From an uncultured Ruminococcus sp. (GTDB taxonomy: Bacteria > Bacillota > Clostridia > Oscillospirales > CAG-272), in contig CACYWX010000190.1 of the NCBI GenBank assembly GCA_902778205.1, positions 1 to 6,352 on the forward strand: DNA of 6,352 bases, read 5' to 3'. Under the pieces are notes generated by a model. The model made no database searches, had not been told where the DNA came from, and saw nothing but the letters and a program-made list of their open reading frames with translations. Every line of letters starts with the position of its first letter. Position 1 is the stretch's first letter. Position numbers and translations under genes: made by a program. Below, in pieces: positions 1 through 5,589 of the stretch.

Positions 1-185
1 CCCGGACCTATTCCGACGCCGTGGAGCACATCGTCTGGTTTGAAAACGCCCGGAGCGCGGAGGCAAAGCTGCGGCTGATCCCGGAATACGGCTTCGCGGG
101 ACTGGGCGTGTGGAATCTGAGACGGTTCTTCCCGGGCCTCTGGACCGTGCTGAACCAGCTGTTCACCGTCTCCAAGCCCGGGTGA
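1..185 (+). CDS. GH18-family glycoside hydrolase, C-terminal end (partial)
   Basis: The reading frame is open from base 3 to a TGA at 183-185 and gives the last 60 residues of a protein whose start lies outside the window. The segment HIVWFENARS, followed by an AEAKL...EYGFAGLGVWNL stretch and a terminal PGLW, is the pattern I know from the C-terminal end of glycoside hydrolase family 18 barrels. There, a conserved Trp and acidic residue sit in a strand/helix ahead of the last barrel strand, where G-W-N-L is typical. In Clostridia and Bacilli such domains occur in spore-cortex or germination hydrolases of the YaaH/SleL type and in chitinase-like enzymes acting on GlcNAc polymers. The catalytic DxxDxDxE motif lies upstream and cannot be checked, so substrate and activity are inference. 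The next gene starts 40 bp downstream on the same strand, so the two may share a transcript. Confidence 0.75.
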   Translation, partial: RTYSDAVEHIVWFENARSAEAKLRLIPEYGFAGLGVWNLRRFFPGLWTVLNQLFTVSKPG

Positions 186-225
186 GAAGATATGACTGAA
201 CGTCATAAAGAACAGGAGCGAAAAC

Positions 226-1305
226 ATGCTGCATTATCCCGAGGCGGAGCGGGGATTTATCTGCCGCACGCCGAACACATTCTTCCGGTATCACGGATGG
301 CCCAGCGTGGCCAAGGACGCGGACGGGATCCTCTACGCCGTGGACTCCGCCTTCCGCATCAGCCACGTCTGCCCCTTCGGCAAGACCGCCCTGTACCGGA
401 GCTATGACGGAGGGCGCACCTGGAGCATCCCCTCCGTCATCAATGATACCTATCTGGACGACCGGGACGCTGGCATCCTTTCCCTCGGCGGGAAAAAACT
501 GCTGGTGACCTGGTTCTCCCATCCCGCCAAGGTCTACATGGAGCACTACGGCGAGCATCTGCGGAAGGTCTGGCCGGGCTCGGCTGGGGTGCTTGAGGCC
601 TATCCCGACATTCCCGAGGAGGAGGGCCGCGGCGGCTCCTTCATCCGCGTGTCCGAGGACGGCGGCAATACCTGGGGAGAGACCGTCCGCCTGCCCGTGT
701 CCTCGCCCCACGGTCCCAACATCCTGCGGGACGGGACGCTCGTCTATCTCGGCAAGGCCATGTACACCGACGAGCTGCCAGCGGGAGCCATCGCGGCATA
801 CCGGAGCGCGGACGGCGGCATGAGCTGGGAGAAGCTGGCCATCCTGGACATCCCGGAGGGGACGAAGCCGGACAATTTCCACGAGCCACATGTGCTGGAG
901 CTGCCCTCGGGACGGCTCCTCGGCATGATCCGGGCGCAGGGACCGGAGGTGGCCCACGGCTTCACCATGTACGAAACCTGCTCTGACGACGGCGGCCGCA
1001 CCTGGTCCCCCATGACCTCCCTGGGCGTCTCCGGATCCCCGCCGCATCTGCTTCTCCATTCCTCCGGGGCGGTGATCTGCTCCTTCGGACGGCGGGAGGC
1101 TCCGTTCGGCGAGCGCGCGCTTGTCTCCTATGACAACGGAGAGACCTGGCCCGAGGAGTACGTCCTCCACGAGACTGCCCCCTGCGACCTCGGCTATCCG
1201 GCCACCGTGGAGCTGGACGACGGATCCCTTCTGACGGTCTACTATCAGCAGGCCGAGGGCGATCCCTTCGCGTCCCTTCAGTGGACAAAGTGGAGGCTGG
1301 AATAA
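226..1305 (+). CDS. Sialidase-fold (BNR/Asp-box) glycosidase-like protein
   Basis: A 359-residue protein with five Asp-boxes (S-x-D-x-G-x-x-W): SYDGGRTW at 59-66, SEDGGNTW at 143-150, SADGGMSW at 194-201, SDDGGRTW at 253-260 and SYDNGETW at 301-308. These mark the turns of a six-bladed beta-propeller of the sialidase superfamily. Candidate pocket residues are Arg14 in an RTP triplet, Arg80/Asp81, the Glu-Pro-His at 220-222 with Arg236, Arg289-Arg290, and a C-terminal GYPATVELDDGS...YYQ block with Tyr339-Tyr340. Their spacing resembles GH33-like and related BNR proteins, but the Arg triad is not proven. The chosen ATG has AGGAG at 214-218, seven bases upstream. No signal peptide or membrane helix is seen at the N-terminus, so the protein is probably cytoplasmic and may act on imported glycans rather than host mucin. 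True sialidase activity is uncertain, because many BNR proteins cleave other sugars. The gene follows a GH18 gene on the same strand and ends before a strong terminator. Confidence 0.85.
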   Translation: MLHYPEAERGFICRTPNTFFRYHGWPSVAKDADGILYAVDSAFRISHVCPFGKTALYRSYDGGRTWSIPSVINDTYLDDRDAGILSLGGKKLLVTWFSHPAKVYMEHYGEHLRKVWPGSAGVLEAYPDIPEEEGRGGSFIRVSEDGGNTWGETVRLPVSSPHGPNILRDGTLVYLGKAMYTDELPAGAIAAYRSADGGMSWEKLAILDIPEGTKPDNFHEPHVLELPSGRLLGMIRAQGPEVAHGFTMYETCSDDGGRTWSPMTSLGVSGSPPHLLLHSSGAVICSFGRREAPFGERALVSYDNGETWPEEYVLHETAPCDLGYPATVELDDGSLLTVYYQQAEGDPFASLQWTKWRLE

Positions 1306-1343
1306 CCGGACCGCACGCCGAATCCGCAAACCTGTTATGAATG

Positions 1344-1386
1344 AAGAACGGACGGGGAGTTCATGGCTCTCCGCCCGTTCTTTTGA
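1344..1386 (+). terminator. Intrinsic terminator between convergent genes
   Basis: A 16-bp stem pairs 1344-1359 (AAGAACGGACGGGGAG) with 1367-1382 (CTCTCCGCCCGTTCTT). It has one A-C mismatch, one G-U pair, a 7-nt loop and a T-rich tail (TTTT at 1381-1384). It lies about 40 bp after the sialidase stop and should end the + strand transcript. Read from the opposite strand, the same hairpin lies just beyond the stop of the M56 gene, but its T-tail there is interrupted (TTCTTCATT). It may work in both directions, with the + direction better supported. Confidence 0.85.
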
Positions 1387-1411
1387 TTCTTGGCCTATTG
1401 AGATCTCCCGA

Positions 1412-4018
1412 TCAGTACCCGGCGTCCTTTTTCATGGAGGTATAGAGGTCCAGGGCGGAGCGGTAAGACTGTTCCGTCAGATACCAGAGCATGGCGGTGG
1501 CGTCGTTTGCTCCGAAGGCATTGTATACCGGGCCGTCCGAGGTCCGGCGCACCAGCAGGCCCACCAGCTGATCCTTCTCCGGAACGATCTCCCCGTTGAC
1601 CAGGCTCCATCCGGCGCCCTTTGCCGCATCCGCTGGAACGTCTCCCGCATCCCAGGAGAAATCCAGCCGCCAGAGCTCCACGGTCAGATCCTCCGCCTCC
1701 CACTGGGCCGTGCTCCCGGTGAAGCCCTGCTTGCCCAGACACAGCGCCCCCTTCAGATGGCCTTCTCCCATCAGATCCCACAGGGACCGGTCGACGAGCT
1801 GTTCCTTCTGAAGCTCCGCCTCCCTCAGAAACGCGGCCAGAAGTCCCTCGTTCTTTCCCACGGAGGGAATGTCCGAGGTCCGGTACAGCCCGTATCCGCC
1901 GTCGGATCCGAACACCAGCTTCCAGGAAGGAACATTCGGATCGGGGGTGCGGACCGCATACGTCCAGTCGTCCATGGCCCGGCGGAAATCCTCTCTGAGG
2001 ACCGCCTCATAGAGGTCGGGATACTTCTCCCGCATGGCTTCGCCCGCCCGGGCCTCCAGCTCCGACACCGGACAGACGAACACGTCGGCGATGTAGTCGG
2101 TGCCCGCGAGGGACGAAGGCAGAGCCCAGCCGCAGACGAAGGTCAGGTAGAGATCCTCCGGAACGGTTCTGACCGGCGTGCCGTCCTCCCCGGGGAGATC
2201 GGCGCGGCAGGAGATGATCCAGCCCTCCCCGATGGCGGTGGCGGCGGGCGTGATCCTCACGGCGGAGATCAGTCCCGTCACCTCGGCGTTCCGCACAGCG
2301 TCCGGATCTCCTCCGGCCAACTTCAGCAGATGCTGTCCCACGGAGCTCCGGATGTACGCTGCGAGCCTCTTGTCCCCCATGGCGGACATCAGTTCTCCCT
2401 CTTCAGCCCGGAATTCCACCTCCACGGGGCAGGCTTCCGGCTCGTCCACCCAGAGATCCGCTTTGGCGGCCAGGGTCCGGTTTCTCTCCCGCTCCAGGAT
2501 CCGCTCCATATCCGGCAGGACGATGGCGGAGCCGGGCTCCTTCGTCTGGAATACATAGTGATCGACGCCGTCCGAGTCCGTGCGTACCAGCACCCGATCC
2601 GGCCGAAGGGTCACGGACCGTGCATCCGCCAGATTCTTCGCCTGGATCCACAGAAGCTCGTCCACCTCTTCGGGATCGATTTCCCGCCAAAGGGAACCGG
2701 ATTCTTCGGCGGTAGAGGAGGCGGGCCTGTAAGACGGCGTTCCGAGGCTGTTCTCCCAGATGTCAAGGAATTTTGAGACGAAGTGAAGCCGCTCGGTCTG
2801 CGCGTCGGTCTCTCCGGTTTCCTCGATCCCGGCCTTTTTGTAGGACCGCCAGCTGCGCTTCGAGAAGGCCGGGAGTCCGCGGCGGTCCCGGATCAGGCCC
2901 AGCTCGTCGGCGTAGAGGGTGCGGAAGGAGGAAAACGCCCGCTCCGGATGGACGAAAACGGCATATCCGTTCCGGTCCGCGCCGATGGCGAAGTCGGGGG
3001 ACAGCTCCTCGTAGGCCGCCTTGTCCACGTTTCCGACGCTCACTCCCGGGATGTACTCGCCCACCGCCGGATTCCGCGCCTCCTTCGGGGCCGTCAGGAA
3101 GCACACCGCCAGCACCGCCGCGGCTGCCAGCGACAGGACCAGCACCCAGAAGGCCGGCTTTTTGTAGGACAGCACGCTCTTCACCCGCTCCTTCACACCC
3201 ACCTCCCCGAAGGCCAGAGGACAGGCGGACACCATGCGGCGGCGGGAGACGGAGCAGGACAGGAGCGCTTCGGAGTAACCGGCCCTCTCCTCCGGTGAAA
3301 ACGCCCGGACCACCCGCTCGTCGCAGGCCGCTTCGATGTCCCTCGACAGCAGAACAAACGCCAGCCAGAGAAAGGGATTGAACCAGTGGACCGCCAGCAA
3401 AAGAAAGGCGAAGGGCTTGATCCGGTGGTCATGCCGGGTGAGATGCGCCCGCTCGTGGGCCAGCACGTAGGGAAGCGCGTCCTCCGAAACGTTGAAGGGG
3501 ATATAGATTCTGGGACGAAACACCCCGAGGATGAAGGGAGTCGGCGCCGCATCCGTCCGGTAAACGCCGGGCTCCGTCTCCACAGCGGTTTTCATGCGGA
3601 GCCTGAGCCGTATGGTGCTGACGGCGGCATAGATCAGCATGACGATCATCCCCGCGCACCAGACGACGGATCCCGCAAAGGTCAGCACCTGCATGGGGTT
3701 GACGGAATCGCCGGGGGCGGGTGATAGGGAATCCGCCAGAATGGGATTCAGCGCGTCGTCCATCAGGGTGAGCCGGGTGTGAAAGGCGGGCTCCGGCGTG
3801 GTCAGCATGGCCTCCGGCACCGTCTCCGCCGCGGGAAGCAGGGAAACGGAGCTCTCCGGAAGCGCCGGCATCAGAAGCCGCAGTCCCACCAGGCCCCACA
3901 GCAGGATGAACACCCATTTCGGAGCCCTCCGGAACACGGCCCGGACCAGGATCACCCCGCAGACGATCCACACGGCGGAGAGGCTCATATTGAAGATTTT
4001 CAGAAACAGTTCACTCAT
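1412..4018 (-). CDS. M56-family (BlaR1/MecR1-like) membrane metalloprotease with long extracellular domain
   Basis: An 868-residue membrane protein of peptidase family M56. Predicted helices lie near residues 5-27, 35-52, 111-135, 203-225 and 288-309. The zinc site HERAH (188-192), followed by RHDH (195-198) and a downstream RDIEAACDE (226-234), is the classic gluzincin arrangement, facing the cytoplasm as in BlaR1/MecR1. By analogy, a signal received outside activates the protease, which leads to loss of the partner repressor encoded just upstream. Residues from about 311 to 868 form an outside domain of some 558 residues, far longer than the roughly 250-residue penicillin sensor of BlaR1. 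I see no STxK/SxN/KTG set there, so it is not an evident beta-lactam binder. A segment at 336-424 (YEELSPDFAIGAD to FLDIWENS) recalls a block I associate with M56 proteins of Clostridia. The start overlaps the repressor stop by 8 nt and has AAGGAG (reverse strand, 4026-4031) seven bases upstream, so translation is probably coupled. Confidence 0.88.
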   Translation of the reverse strand: MSELFLKIFNMSLSAVWIVCGVILVRAVFRRAPKWVFILLWGLVGLRLLMPALPESSVSLLPAAETVPEAMLTTPEPAFHTRLTLMDDALNPILADSLSPAPGDSVNPMQVLTFAGSVVWCAGMIVMLIYAAVSTIRLRLRMKTAVETEPGVYRTDAAPTPFILGVFRPRIYIPFNVSEDALPYVLAHERAHLTRHDHRIKPFAFLLLAVHWFNPFLWLAFVLLSRDIEAACDERVVRAFSPEERAGYSEALLSCSVSRRRMVSACPLAFGEVGVKERVKSVLSYKKPAFWVLVLSLAAAAVLAVCFLTAPKEARNPAVGEYIPGVSVGNVDKAAYEELSPDFAIGADRNGYAVFVHPERAFSSFRTLYADELGLIRDRRGLPAFSKRSWRSYKKAGIEETGETDAQTERLHFVSKFLDIWENSLGTPSYRPASSTAEESGSLWREIDPEEVDELLWIQAKNLADARSVTLRPDRVLVRTDSDGVDHYVFQTKEPGSAIVLPDMERILERERNRTLAAKADLWVDEPEACPVEVEFRAEEGELMSAMGDKRLAAYIRSSVGQHLLKLAGGDPDAVRNAEVTGLISAVRITPAATAIGEGWIISCRADLPGEDGTPVRTVPEDLYLTFVCGWALPSSLAGTDYIADVFVCPVSELEARAGEAMREKYPDLYEAVLREDFRRAMDDWTYAVRTPDPNVPSWKLVFGSDGGYGLYRTSDIPSVGKNEGLLAAFLREAELQKEQLVDRSLWDLMGEGHLKGALCLGKQGFTGSTAQWEAEDLTVELWRLDFSWDAGDVPADAAKGAGWSLVNGEIVPEKDQLVGLLVRRTSDGPVYNAFGANDATAMLWYLTEQSYRSALDLYTSMKKDAGY

Positions 4019-4385
4019 TCCGGTGCTCCTTCCGATAGGCCTCGATCATGCTCTGCACCTCCTCCAGCTCACGGTCCGTGACGCCGCGGCGCTTGGTGAA
4101 GGCGGCGATGAAGGCGGGCAGGGAACCCCCGAAGGTCTTGTCCATCATTTCGTCGATCTCCGACGCCTGAGCCTCCTCCTTCGACACCAGGGAGGTCACG
4201 ACGGAGTTCTCGTTCTTCAGCACGCCCCGCTCGGACAGACGCTTGATGACGGTGTAGGCGGTGGAGGATTTCCAGCCGAGCCGCTCCCCCGCCAGCTTCA
4301 CCAGCTCCCGGCTGGAGACGGGCTCCGTTTCCCAGAGGATCAGGCAGAAGCGGTATTCGGATTCAAAGATTTTAGGTGTATTCAT
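4011..4385 (-). CDS. BlaI/MecI/CopY-family winged-helix repressor
   Basis: A 124-residue transcriptional repressor, the usual length for BlaI/MecI. The winged helix covers about residues 7-70: a first helix with FESEYRFCLILWE, a second around SSRELVKLAGERLGW, and a recognition helix in WKSSTAYTVIKRLSERGVL (38-56), then the wing. The C-terminal part (about 69-120, with FGGSLPAFIAAF) fits the dimerisation helices, which in staphylococcal MecI/BlaI contain the cleavage point. Its gene is first in a two-gene operon with the M56 protease, the usual sensor-repressor order reversed as in many Clostridia. The ATG is preceded by AAGGA (reverse strand, 4395-4399) at nine bases. Two palindromes in its own promoter are likely its operators, so it should autoregulate. 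The target genes beyond the operon are unknown, since no beta-lactamase or PBP gene lies in the window. Confidence 0.92.
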   Translation of the reverse strand: MNTPKIFESEYRFCLILWETEPVSSRELVKLAGERLGWKSSTAYTVIKRLSERGVLKNENSVVTSLVSKEEAQASEIDEMMDKTFGGSLPAFIAAFTKRRGVTDRELEEVQSMIEAYRKEHRNE

Positions 4386-4411
4386 GGCAGTGTGTCCTTT
4401 CCCGGTGATAG

Positions 4412-4425
4412 TCTAATGCATTAGA
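4412..4425. promoter_or_regulatory. Putative BlaI-type operator 2 (at the transcription start)
   Basis: A perfect 14-bp palindrome, TCTAATGCATTAGA, just downstream of the expected start of the repressor transcript. It differs from the other palindrome only at the centre and the outer bases. Centres are 24 bp apart (about 2.3 helical turns), so two dimers could bind side by side. Confidence 0.75.
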
Positions 4426-4433
4426 GTGATTCT

Positions 4434-4462
4434 AGTCTAACGCATTAGACCGGATTTGTCAA
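4434..4462 (-). promoter_or_regulatory. Sigma-A promoter of the repressor-M56 operon
   Basis: Read on the reverse strand, TTGACA (4457-4462, perfect -35) is followed after 17 bp by TAGACT (4434-4439, four of six -10 matches). The transcription start is expected near 4427, leaving a leader of about 42 nt that contains the ribosome-binding site. The -10 box is embedded in one palindrome and the start point abuts a second, which is a good arrangement for repression. A TAGAAT nearby lies 22 bp from the -35 and is a poorer choice. Confidence 0.8.
4435..4450. promoter_or_regulatory. Putative BlaI-type operator 1 (over the -10 region)
   Basis: A 16-bp palindrome, GTCTAACGCATTAGAC, with a single mismatched pair (4441 against 4444). 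It covers the spacer and -10 box of the minus-strand promoter. It shares the TCTAA...TTAGA core with a second copy centred 24 bp away. Dyads of this kind in the promoter of a BlaI-type gene are the expected repressor sites. The pairing of this repressor with this site is inferred. Confidence 0.75.
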
Positions 4463-4558
4463 GGGGCTTCACAGATTTGTTACAAATGAAGATGATCCGC
4501 TTCCGGGTGCGTCTTCCGGAATTCAATTGAAATTATTCAATAAAATAGACCGCTCCAC

Positions 4559-4587
4559 TTGACGGGGGCCGGGAATTGTGGTATATT
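4559..4587 (+). promoter_or_regulatory. Extended -10 promoter of the zinc-ribbon/GNAT operon
   Basis: TTGACG (4559-4564) is followed by a 17-bp spacer and TATATT (4582-4587), which carries the extended -10 element TGG (4579-4581). An AT-rich stretch just upstream (about 4519-4547) could act as an UP element. The -10 lies inside the dyad GTATATTTATAC (4581-4592). Transcription would start near 4594, leaving a leader of about 47 nt. Confidence 0.75.
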
Positions 4588-4640
4588 TATACAAAAGGAT
4601 ACACTGCGCCCGGACCTGTGAAGCGCGGAGGAGACGAGAC

Positions 4641-4898
4641 ATGATCACCATATCCCGGATCAAAAAGGACTTCGGCGGACCGATCTGCCGGTCCTGCATC
4701 AACAACCGGTACGGCGTGAAGCTGAGCCGGAAACACTGCCGCTATGAGAAGCATTCGGACGTCTGCCCTTCCTGCGGGGAGAGAAAGCATATCGTGAAGC
4801 GGCTGTCGCTTCTCGGGTATCTGAAGGGCATCGGAAAAAAGCCGGTTCCGCCGCATGAGACCCGGGAACGAAAAAGAGAGGAAGATGGGAATGCCTGA
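4641..4898 (+). CDS. Small four-cysteine zinc-ribbon protein, function unknown
   Basis: An 85-residue basic protein. It has two CxxC knuckles, Cys16-Cys19 (CRSC) and Cys42-Cys45 (CPSCG), which should bind one zinc ion. Cys33 and His32, His38 and His50 lie between and after them. The CPSCGERKHIV motif resembles the small CPxCG-type zinc-finger proteins found in Firmicutes, for which no firm role is known. Nucleic-acid or protein binding is a guess. The C-terminal 25 residues are charged and probably disordered. The start is well fixed: GGAGGAG at 4627-4633 lies seven bases before the ATG, and a strong promoter lies about 50 bp upstream. An earlier in-frame ATG at 4578 falls inside the promoter and is rejected. 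The stop overlaps the start of the following acetyltransferase gene by 8 nt, so both proteins are probably made together. Confidence 0.75.
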   Translation: MITISRIKKDFGGPICRSCINNRYGVKLSRKHCRYEKHSDVCPSCGERKHIVKRLSLLGYLKGIGKKPVPPHETRERKREEDGNA

Positions 4899-5475
4899 AT
4901 TGGAGATCCTGCCCCTCACCCCCGACCGGCTGGAGGATTTTCTGGCCTTCTTCGAGCGCGGGATCCCTGAGACCGAATGGGGACACCGCTGTTACTGCGC
5001 CGCCTTCTGCGCGAAGGACAACACGGACGAGCGCGGCATGGAAAAGGCTGAGGTCCGACGGGAAGCCGCCGTCCGGTACGTGCGGGAGGGATGCCTGACG
5101 GGGTATCTGGCCTATGAGGACGGGGAGGCGGTGGGCTGGTGCAGTGCCGGGGACCGAAACGCGTGCCGCCCCTGCTTCGGGGTCCGCTGGATCATCGGCG
5201 GGGAACTGCCGGAGACGGAGGAAAAGGCGGTTTCCGTCTTCTGCTTCGAGGTGAGGCCGGAATGGAGAGGGCGTCACGTCTCCACCGCGCTTCTGGAGCG
5301 GGTCGAGGCGGATGCCCGGGCTTCGGGATGCGCCTTTCTCGAGGCGTATCCGCTGAAGGACGGGGGAAACGCTCTCGAAAACTACTCCGGCCACCGGTCC
5401 TTTTACGAGAAGCGCGGCTTTGAGCCCTTCGGGGAGACGGACAAGCGCCTGATCATGCGGAAACCGCTGACATAA
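4891..5475 (+). CDS. GNAT-family N-acetyltransferase
   Basis: A 194-residue acetyl-CoA-dependent acetyltransferase of the GNAT superfamily. The acetyl-CoA pyrophosphate loop is VRPEWRGRHVSTALL (121-135), a form of R/Q-x-x-G-x-G/A with Arg126-Gly127-Arg128. It is preceded by the beta-4 strand VSVFCFEV (114-121) and followed by helix 3. The typical C-terminal SFYEKRGFEPFGE motif closes the fold. The N-terminal part carries W-x-x-C-Y-C-x-x-F (Trp30 to Phe39), seen in a GNAT subgroup with a cysteine-rich N-terminus. The substrate is unknown. I chose ATG 4891 because the GAGAGGAAG purine tract (4876-4884) is well spaced for it. ATG 4885 would sit too close, and ATG 4855 has no good ribosome site. 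The gene overlaps the zinc-ribbon stop by 8 nt, so translational coupling is likely. Confidence 0.88.
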   Translation: MPELEILPLTPDRLEDFLAFFERGIPETEWGHRCYCAAFCAKDNTDERGMEKAEVRREAAVRYVREGCLTGYLAYEDGEAVGWCSAGDRNACRPCFGVRWIIGGELPETEEKAVSVFCFEVRPEWRGRHVSTALLERVEADARASGCAFLEAYPLKDGGNALENYSGHRSFYEKRGFEPFGETDKRLIMRKPLT

Positions 5476-5482
5476 CCGGACA

Positions 5483-5515
5483 CGGGGAAGATTAAAGTTT
5501 GATGAATCTTTCCCG
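5483..5515 (+). terminator. Possible weak terminator hairpin after the GNAT gene
   Basis: An 11-bp stem pairs 5483-5493 (CGGGGAAGATT) with 5505-5515 (AATCTTTCCCG), with one G-U pair and an 11-nt loop. There is no T-tract after the stem (CCGCC follows), so it is not a standard intrinsic terminator. It may be a 3'-end stabilising hairpin or a Rho-assisted stop, placed just before the tmRNA promoter. Confidence 0.4.
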
Positions 5516-5521
5516 CCGCCC

Positions 5522-5550
5522 TTGCATTCCCGGCCGGTCCGTGGTATAAT
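5522..5550 (+). promoter_or_regulatory. ssrA promoter (extended -10)
   Basis: A perfect -10 TATAAT (5545-5550) is preceded by the extended -10 element TGG (5542-5544). The -35 is weak (TTGCAT, 5522-5527, 17-bp spacer). The start of transcription should lie near 5557, giving a precursor with a leader of about 33 nt before the mature tmRNA 5' end. Confidence 0.8.
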
Positions 5551-5553
5551 ACA

Positions 5554-5586
5554 GACGTCGGCGGAGAACGCACGCTCCGCCGCGTC
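5554..5586 (+). other. Hairpin in the tmRNA precursor leader
   Basis: GACG (5554-5557) plus CGGCGGAG (5559-5566), with T5558 bulged, pairs with 5575-5586 (CTCCGCCGCGTC). This makes a 12-bp GC-rich stem with an 8-nt loop. It occupies nearly the whole transcribed leader and ends three bases before the mature 5' end at 5590, where RNase P should cut. It may protect the precursor or help 5' processing. The role is inferred. Confidence 0.6.
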
Positions 5587-5589
5587 TTC

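Noticed and set aside
192..407. A 71-codon + strand frame starting in the gap before the sialidase gene
   Set aside because: It overlaps the start of the sialidase gene in another frame and has no ribosome site at a suitable distance.
163..1329. A 388-codon open frame on the - strand
   Set aside because: It is the antisense shadow of the sialidase-fold gene, whose five Asp-boxes prove the + strand frame.
1337..2776. A 479-codon open frame on the + strand
   Set aside because: It lies fully opposite the M56 gene, has no ribosome site or recognisable motif, and its composition is that of the antisense of a GC-rich gene.
3798..4424. A 208-codon frame on the + strand across the repressor and M56 start
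   Set aside because: It is antisense to BlaI and the M56 N-terminus, has no ribosome site and no recognisable domain.
4855..4890. Upstream starts for the GNAT gene (ATG 4855 and ATG 4885)
   Set aside because: The purine tract 4876-4884 is at the right distance only for ATG 4891, and the GNAT fold begins right after it.
4699..5394. A 231-codon frame on the - strand
   Set aside because: It is antisense to the zinc-ribbon and GNAT genes, both of which carry clear motifs and ribosome sites.
5483..5515. Idea that this hairpin is a riboswitch or small RNA
   Set aside because: It is one simple stem-loop with no conserved-looking core and no T-tract, better read as the 3' end of the GNAT message.
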